Assembly (NCBI GenBank): GCA_002364615.1
Contig: DEYP01000025.1
Location: 1-64,000 of the forward strand
Source of the DNA: Arsukibacterium sp. UBA3155
Lineage (GTDB): Bacteria > Pseudomonadota > Gammaproteobacteria > Enterobacterales > Alteromonadaceae
DNA length: 64,000 nucleotides
Direction of reading: 5' to 3'
Under the pieces are notes generated by a model. The model did no database searches, was not told the origin of the DNA, and was given only the letters and a program-made list of their open reading frames with translations. Positions 58,905-64,000 of this stretch are shown here, one piece after another (position 1 is the stretch's first letter; every line of letters begins with the position of its first letter). The position numbers and the translations under genes were made by a program.

Positions 58905-59363
58905 ATGAAAAAATCAGTTGTTCGCACCATGCTTGCTTTGTCAGCTTTATTTATGATACTTGCCGGATATCTATGGCTGACCTTTGCCAGCCCCTATGGT
59001 TATCACCCCAGGGGCGAACTACCGGCGATTGACGATAACGCCCGTTATTCAGTATTTGTTTATGGCACGCTTAAGCAACCCTGGGTGCGCTATCTGGTAA
59101 TGGGCCGTGCCGGCACTGGTAACCCCGCCACCCTGCCCGGCTATCAGAAAGAAGCGCTGAATATAACGCCTGCCCCCGGCGCGGTTACCAAAGGTCTGGT
59201 TATTACCGTAAGTGGCACCGAGCTTAGGGCGCTGGACCGATATGAGCGGCTGGGTGTGCGTTATGAGCGGGTAGAATTACCGCTTGAAAGTGGTGAGACA
59301 GTCTGGGTTTACCAACTTATGGACCCACTGGTGCAGGAGCTGACAGACGAGCTTGCCAATTAA
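58905..59363 (+). CDS. Gamma-glutamylcyclotransferase (AIG2)-like membrane-anchored protein
   Basis: About 152 residues from ATG 58905 (MKKSVVRTML); an in-frame ATG at 58803 would add a 34-residue leader without a clear ribosome site. One TM (about 8-25) is followed by the GGCT-like fold: VFVYGTLKQPWVRY (the YGTL loop), TKGLVITVSGTELRALD and RYERLGVRYERVELP. Such proteins cut gamma-glutamyl amine bonds, releasing 5-oxoproline; the substrate is unknown. Confidence 0.8.
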   Translation: MKKSVVRTMLALSALFMILAGYLWLTFASPYGYHPRGELPAIDDNARYSVFVYGTLKQPWVRYLVMGRAGTGNPATLPGYQKEALNITPAPGAVTKGLVITVSGTELRALDRYERLGVRYERVELPLESGETVWVYQLMDPLVQELTDELAN

Positions 59364-59380
59364 AACGGCAGGCGCGCTGG

Positions 59381-60505
59381 CTATCCCCGCTGCGATCGGG
59401 ATGTTAATCCCAGAGTCAGGCCGGTAGTAAATAAGCCGGCTTCCAGCATAGCGCTGATAACACCAGCTGCATCGAAACCTTGCGCTGTGCTGAAGCCCTG
59501 TGCCGGACTAAAGCCATCCATCGCCAGCAAGCCAGCGGCGGCGGCATCCGGAAACTCTGTCGCCAGTTGCGCCAGACTGCCTGCCAGCAACACCCCACCG
59601 CCAACACTGATTAGCAACCCAGCCAGCAGACCGGGCACTGCTGCCATAACCACAGTAAGGTAGTTAAAACGCTGCGGGCTGGCAGAGCGACGGGCAGTTA
59701 ATAGTAACCAGTAACTTATGCTTGCCGCCAGGCCAATTATTAACCCCTCGGTGGCACCGGTAATATGCGCCGGGCTGCGCCCCAGAAATAACAAAAAGGT
59801 TTCCTGCAGCAATAAGCTGACAAAGGCACCGATTAATAAACCCGCGGCGCCTCCACCGAGTAACAGATAGCTGAGTTTTTTGATCCGCAGCTGCTTTTGC
59901 TGCTGCCCCGACGGCTGGATCAGCCACATTTTCGCCAACGCCAGGCCGGATGCCACCGCCGCTCCGGCCAGTATTGCAATCAGCGTGGTAACCGTAAGCA
60001 TCACCAGCAGCACCGAAAGCGCCTGGCTGCCGGTTGCCAGCGCCTGTGCTGCGCCAAACAGCCCATACAGCCCACCGCCAATCAGCCCGGCTACAGCAGC
60101 ACCCAATGCCCCCTGCCCGGTTAAATGCCAAAGCAGCTGGCGCCGGTCTGGCTTAACAGGCGGTTTTTCGACTGCTGCAGCTGGGCTTGAGCAGCTTACC
60201 GCGGCAATAAAGCGATAACCATGTTTAGGTACCGTTTCGATAAAACGAGGCGCAGCTGCACTGTCTTGCAATTGCCGCCGTAAACTGCGAATGCACTGGG
60301 TGAGCGCTTCGTCACTTACCACCGTGCCCTGCCATACTTCATCAAAAAACTGCTGTTTGCTGATTAGCTTGCCCGAATCCTGCACCAGTAATACTAACGC
60401 ATCCAGATAACGGGCATTCAGCTCCAGCTGCCGGCTACCACACAACAACTGTCGCTGTGCCGGATCCAAAACAAAATCGGCAAAATAATAACGCTGTGCC
60501 GTCAT
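59381..60505 (-). CDS. Winged-helix (OmpR/CadC-type) protein with a polytopic membrane domain
   Basis: 374 residues. Residues about 1-105 are an OmpR/PhoB-type winged helix (LDALVLLVQDSGKLISKQQF, then TQCIRSLRRQLQDS and VPKHGYRF). The rest is about seven or eight Gly/Ala/Leu-rich TM segments, instead of the single TM and periplasmic sensor of CadC or ToxR. It is likely a membrane-bound transcription factor; the signal is unknown. It follows the membrane protein gene at 60562 by 56 bp. Confidence 0.82.
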   Translation of the reverse strand: MTAQRYYFADFVLDPAQRQLLCGSRQLELNARYLDALVLLVQDSGKLISKQQFFDEVWQGTVVSDEALTQCIRSLRRQLQDSAAAPRFIETVPKHGYRFIAAVSCSSPAAAVEKPPVKPDRRQLLWHLTGQGALGAAVAGLIGGGLYGLFGAAQALATGSQALSVLLVMLTVTTLIAILAGAAVASGLALAKMWLIQPSGQQQKQLRIKKLSYLLLGGGAAGLLIGAFVSLLLQETFLLFLGRSPAHITGATEGLIIGLAASISYWLLLTARRSASPQRFNYLTVVMAAVPGLLAGLLISVGGGVLLAGSLAQLATEFPDAAAAGLLAMDGFSPAQGFSTAQGFDAAGVISAMLEAGLFTTGLTLGLTSRSQRG

Positions 60506-60561
60506 AAGGCAAAACTACTCCCGGCTTATGCAGCCCGAGAGGCTACATTACAATGGCTTTA

Positions 60562-61128
60562 TTATGCATCAGAAGCCGCGTTTGCGGCGAGTATTGTGCC
60601 GGCATTTCGTAGTAACCCGGCTGCCAATAACCATAGCAGCGCAAAAGCGGCATTGATAACCGGCGCGGCACCCAGCCCGGCGACCTGAATTACCAGTTCT
60701 ACTGCGATTTGCAAACCGGCAGTAAATAGCAACACATAACTCATAGCCTTAGCTTTAAAGCGCACCAATAATCCGCCCAGTGGCACTGATGCAAGCACTG
60801 CCAGATACAGCAGATTCGCCGGATTATCTTCGCTACCAATTATGCCCACTGCCAGGTTTATCCAAATCAGCAGCAACGAGGTTAATACGGCTACTGCCCA
60901 ACCAGCGCGACCGGCACCACTTCGGCTAAAGCGACAGCCAAGTTCAATTAATAAGCCGGTACCACCAAGCAGAATACCGGCTGCCACAAAATCAAAAGCA
61001 GTCCAGTTGACCTCCGCGGTAAATTGCATAGCGATAAGCGGTAGCAGCAACAGGCTGACAATCAGCCCCCAGCCTGCTTTACGCCATGGGTTTTGCCAGA
61101 ATGTTTTTTTAGGTACAGATGTTTGCAT
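60562..61128 (-). CDS. Polytopic membrane protein
   Basis: 188 residues with about six hydrophobic segments and an N-terminal basic cytoplasmic stretch. No family recognised with certainty. AGGAAA precedes the start. It lies just upstream of the wHTH-membrane regulator, so the two may work together. Confidence 0.7.
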   Translation of the reverse strand: MQTSVPKKTFWQNPWRKAGWGLIVSLLLLPLIAMQFTAEVNWTAFDFVAAGILLGGTGLLIELGCRFSRSGAGRAGWAVAVLTSLLLIWINLAVGIIGSEDNPANLLYLAVLASVPLGGLLVRFKAKAMSYVLLFTAGLQIAVELVIQVAGLGAAPVINAAFALLWLLAAGLLRNAGTILAANAASDA

Positions 61129-61251
61129 AGCGTATTTCCTGATGATTGCCTAAGCTGCAGCATGACCTGACCAGACTGAAAATACATGAGCAAAAGATGA
61201 GGAAGTGCTGAGATTTAAAGGAAAAGTGTTGTATCCGGCATAAATACAGCA

Positions 61252-61851
61252 TCATTGTGGCGTCAGCAACACCCACCAGGTCAGGCCCGAGACCACCAGC
61301 CACAGCAGCGGTATAATAGCGCTTAGCCACAGTAGCCAGCCTCTTAGCATAATCAGCAGCAGGCCCAGGGTGACAATAGCGGTAGGATCAGCATAAATGC
61401 CAAACACCGCTGCCTGAAAACTGCTATTCCCGCTTAGCAGGCCTATAAACGGCCAGCCCACCAGCCCGGTTAAGGCGAGCGCCAAGCCAATAACGACCGC
61501 TGGCCGTTTGTCTGGCGCTGTTTTAGCAAGGCCTTTGCCGCTTAGCGCGATACACAGCAGCAATAGCGCCTCGGCAATAAAAGCATAGCCAATATAATTA
61601 CCGGCCCAGTTCAGCTCTGCATAATGCTGCAGGAAAAAACCATAACCTACAAAAAGCCACAGTGGTGCCAGCAGCATGCAGCCGGCGCTGGCTTTATGTC
61701 GTAGTGCCAGCAGCAGCACTATTACACCGAGTAAAAGCGTAGCAATATGCCAGGGCCAGTAAGTTTCACCAATCCGCTCCAATAGCCGCAGGTAAACATC
61801 GCTGCTAAACGGGATAAATTGCTGTAACTGGTAACCTGCACCGCCGCTCAT
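61252..61851 (-). CDS. DUF6064-like membrane protein
   Basis: 199 residues, about six TM segments. The layout FIPFSSDVYLRLLERIGETY-WPWHI, with a conserved WP near the first TM, and the GYAFIAEALLL segment fit my memory of DUF6064 membrane proteins of unknown function. A strong AAGGAGG site precedes the start. It lies 40 bp after the aldo/keto reductase and is probably cotranscribed with it. Confidence 0.7.
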   Translation of the reverse strand: MSGGAGYQLQQFIPFSSDVYLRLLERIGETYWPWHIATLLLGVIVLLLALRHKASAGCMLLAPLWLFVGYGFFLQHYAELNWAGNYIGYAFIAEALLLLCIALSGKGLAKTAPDKRPAVVIGLALALTGLVGWPFIGLLSGNSSFQAAVFGIYADPTAIVTLGLLLIMLRGWLLWLSAIIPLLWLVVSGLTWWVLLTPQ

Positions 61852-61891
61852 AGCGCCTCCTTTTTAGTGTCTCCGTTTATCGTGCTTCCAT

Positions 61892-62857
61892 TTATAAGGC
61901 AGCAAAGTAACGCTGCATCCGCTTCCGGGCGCTGGCAGACGGCATTGGCCCGTGACCTGCGCTCATATTCTCCTGCATATGGGCTACTTGCGTAGTGGCA
62001 GGAATAGCGCAAGTCAGCGCCGGGTGGCTGACAATAAATTTCAGTAAAAAATCGGCCCAGTTAGTGCAACCGCACTCCGCTTTGGCCCAATCGGGCAAGC
62101 TTTCGCCACGGCGCTGCAACCCTTTAATTAAACTGCCGCCATCAAAAGGCCGGTTGGCGATCACCGCTATGCCCTTTTCCTGCGCTAAAGGCAGTAAGCG
62201 CTGCTCAGCTTCGCGATGGGTGATGTTGTAAGTTAGCTGAATAAAGTCGATATCCTGCGAGGTCATTATCTGTTCCAGCTCCTGGTGGCGCCGGCCATGT
62301 GATGTGGTAATACCGATATAACCAAGGCTGCCCTCAGCTTTCATTTGTTGTAATGCCGCCAGATGTTCGCGCCAGTCGGTCAGGTTATGCACCTGTACCA
62401 GATTAAATTGAGCGACCTGCCAGCGCTTTTTCAGCTCAGCCACCTGCTCACGCGCTGAGCCACCCGCCGGGCTCCAGACTTTTTCTGCTGAAAACAGGCT
62501 GTCGGGTATGCCAAGCTTTCGCAGGGCATAACCCATCACGTCAGGGGCCGAGCCGTACATCGGCGAGGAATCAATCAGACCACCGCCTAGCTCAAAAAAA
62601 GCCTTTACCACTTGCGTTCTGGCATCCAGTAATTTCGGATCGCTGCCAACATTAAAAGTGCGCCAGGTACCCATACCAATAACCGGCAGCGTGTTGCCCT
62701 GTTTACCAATTGGTTTTCGTAGCAAAACTGCCGGGCTTTTATCAGCTGCGCTGACTAATGCCGGCGTAGCCACAACTGGCAAAGACGGCAGCAAACCAGC
62801 AGCGACTGCTGCCCCTAGTAATTTCAAGCTTTGCCTGCGGCTTAACCGAGTATGCAT
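61892..62857 (-). CDS. Tat-exported aldo/keto reductase
   Basis: 321 residues from ATG 62857. The Tat signal has the SRRQSLKLLG twin-arginine motif and is cleaved near PVVATPA. The aldo/keto reductase barrel follows: catalytic Asp and Tyr in DSSPMYGS, Lys in SAEKVWS and His in VQVHNLTDW. Export with NADPH pre-bound through Tat would explain a periplasmic reductase. A site AGGGGG precedes the start. The substrate is unknown. Confidence 0.88.
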   Translation of the reverse strand: MHTRLSRRQSLKLLGAAVAAGLLPSLPVVATPALVSAADKSPAVLLRKPIGKQGNTLPVIGMGTWRTFNVGSDPKLLDARTQVVKAFFELGGGLIDSSPMYGSAPDVMGYALRKLGIPDSLFSAEKVWSPAGGSAREQVAELKKRWQVAQFNLVQVHNLTDWREHLAALQQMKAEGSLGYIGITTSHGRRHQELEQIMTSQDIDFIQLTYNITHREAEQRLLPLAQEKGIAVIANRPFDGGSLIKGLQRRGESLPDWAKAECGCTNWADFLLKFIVSHPALTCAIPATTQVAHMQENMSAGHGPMPSASARKRMQRYFAAL

Positions 62858-63070
62858 CAATTACCCCCTGCCAGATCAACCCGGGCTATCCGTGTGAAAT
62901 CATAAATAAAGTAAAGCATAACAGCACAAGCAATATGTCGCCAAACTACAGGTAAAGTGACAACTAACAGGCTTTTTATGCTATTTAGCTTTACAATAGC
63001 CTGTGGATTGATGCTAAGACGTCGTTGCAGGCAAGCTACACACCTGGTGATGTCTGAACAAAGGTGAAAA

Positions 63071-63934
63071 ATGAGCGCGTTATCGCCCGAAGGGCTATCC
63101 CACCTCGGTTTTCGGCTATTCGCCCCCCATCCGGCCTTAACGGGTTTTGTGGAATGCCTGTGGACAATTGGTGGGCCCGGCACTGCGCCGGTAAGCTCTG
63201 CAGAAAAACTTTACCCGGATGGTGGTTGTAGCCTGACAATTGATATTCACCAGTACCAGACAACAGCCTGGTTTGAATGTAACCGCCACCCTCAAATCCA
63301 GCAGTTTTCCACCGGTAGCCTGCAAATTAGTGCCAGGTTTACGCCAGGTGCTTTGTTCACTCTGTTCGGATTGTCGCCAACTGAACTACCTGAACGGCGT
63401 ACCGACGCCTTAGCACTGTTAAACGGGCCGGTAAAAAGCAGTTTCCAACAGCTGTTACAACGACTGGCGGCTAACAGCCGCTTGCTGGCAGTAACTGACT
63501 TTGAGCAGTGGTTAATCCAACAGGCAGCTAATTCTGCCATGCCCGCCAGGTTACAGCAGGCACTTAAACTGCTGCGAACCACTGAGCAAACCGTTAGCGC
63601 TGTCGCTTCGGCATTACTTATCAGCCGGCGCACCTTAGAGCGGCAGATGACATTGCAGACGGGCTTTAACCCGGCTTACTACCAGCAATGTCAGCAAATA
63701 AAAAGAGCCAGGCATTTGCTTTGCAGACCCGAATTTAAACTGGCTGATGTCGCGTTAGCATGTGGCTTTTATGATCAGGCTCACTTTACCCATGTGTTCA
63801 GGGGTTTTGTCACGGAAACGCCGGCATTGTACCGCTTGCGCAAGTTGTCGAAGGATGAGGAAGGTTGTCGCAAATTTACAATACCCAGCGAAGCCCTGCA
63901 GTTACCATCGCGAAAGTTAAATAATCAGGAGTGA
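63071..63934 (+). CDS. AraC-family transcriptional regulator
   Basis: 287 residues. An N-terminal DUF6597-like domain (KLYPDGGCSLTIDI) is followed by the AraC double HTH at about 160-265: SAVASALLISRRTLERQM and LADVALACGFYDQAHFTHVF. AAAGGTG precedes the start. It is followed after 3 bp by another gene, probably its target or partner. Confidence 0.9.
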   Translation: MSALSPEGLSHLGFRLFAPHPALTGFVECLWTIGGPGTAPVSSAEKLYPDGGCSLTIDIHQYQTTAWFECNRHPQIQQFSTGSLQISARFTPGALFTLFGLSPTELPERRTDALALLNGPVKSSFQQLLQRLAANSRLLAVTDFEQWLIQQAANSAMPARLQQALKLLRTTEQTVSAVASALLISRRTLERQMTLQTGFNPAYYQQCQQIKRARHLLCRPEFKLADVALACGFYDQAHFTHVFRGFVTETPALYRLRKLSKDEEGCRKFTIPSEALQLPSRKLNNQE

Positions 63935-63937
63935 ATA

Positions 63938-64000
63938 ATGAATAAATTAGTCAGTCTGCTGGTGCTCAGCTGTCTTGCTTTTTTGCTAGCTGAAAATGCC
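63938..64000 (+). CDS. Exported protein, 5' end only (partial)
   Basis: Starts MNKLVSLLVLSCLAFLL with AGGAG seven bases upstream, and runs off the window after 21 codons. Only a signal peptide is visible. It is 3 bp after the AraC regulator, so the two are cotranscribed. Confidence 0.7.
   Translation, partial: MNKLVSLLVLSCLAFLLAENA

Noticed and set aside
59664-60218. Long open frames in other frames across the wHTH-membrane gene
   Set aside because: They are by-products of GC-rich codons in the real gene; no start signals or protein-like features.

Overview
This 64 kb window is chromosomal DNA from a gammaproteobacterium of the Alteromonadales type, most like Rheinheimera, Arsukibacterium or Alishewanella. 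That placement is inferred from gene content (ArcA/ArcB, YggX, RsmC, RlmM, the gcvA-DUF423-rlmM order, large TonB receptors, a PEP-CTERM protein). No database search was possible. I see no prophage, insertion sequence, integron or CRISPR array. Nearly all of the window is ordinary chromosome with some small accessory genes.

Layout. (1) 1-580: the 5' end of a 16S rRNA gene leaving the window on the minus strand, with its leader, boxA and three tandem promoters. (2) 581-3700: a GNAT/C39-like fusion divergent from a RimK-type ATP-grasp ligase, a hairpin-rich repeat array and tRNA-Leu(CAG). (3) 3750-9820: a nucleoside salvage operon (udk, CNT transporter, 2-oxoglutarate/Fe oxygenase) and an Oar-like TonB receptor. 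(4) 10144-18346: a secreted phosphodiesterase-type enzyme, then the housekeeping genes rlmM, DUF423, an alpha/beta hydrolase, gcvA, yggX, mutY, trmB and rsmC. (5) 18469-23418: a membrane histidine kinase, then arcA and arcB facing each other. (6) 23458-31419: a secreted cyanophycinase divergent from TonB receptor, YfcC-type permease and isoaspartyl dipeptidase genes. (7) 31819-37723: gltBD. (8) 38118-46037: an orphan PEP-CTERM protein in a structure-rich region, a GntR(YtrA)-membrane protein module facing a hydrolase operon across a pair of operators, RraA-like, MarR and serine hydrolase genes with a palindromic operator, and a secreted protein. (9) 46333-49366: a duplicated, decaying DUF4440 plus small-gene module flanking an XRE regulator and an M1-like metallopeptidase. 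(10) 49561-64000: assorted envelope and secreted proteins, a wHTH protein with a polytopic membrane domain, a Tat-exported aldo/keto reductase and an AraC regulator.

Most notable system: 23458-31419 reads as a complete pathway for using extracellular cyanophycin. The polymer would be cut outside the cell, the beta-Asp-Arg dipeptides imported through the TonB receptor and permease, and split in the cytoplasm. The dipeptidase has lost two of the classical IadA metal ligands, and a perfect 17-bp-arm palindrome lies in the shared divergent promoter region. Other points worth following are the arcA/arcB/extra-kinase cluster, the oxygenase in the uridine salvage operon, the GNAT-C39/RimK pair, the GntR and MarR operators, and three places where a one-base shift at a six-base homopolymer rejoins a protein. 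Those last three could be pseudogenes, programmed frameshifts or sequencing errors.
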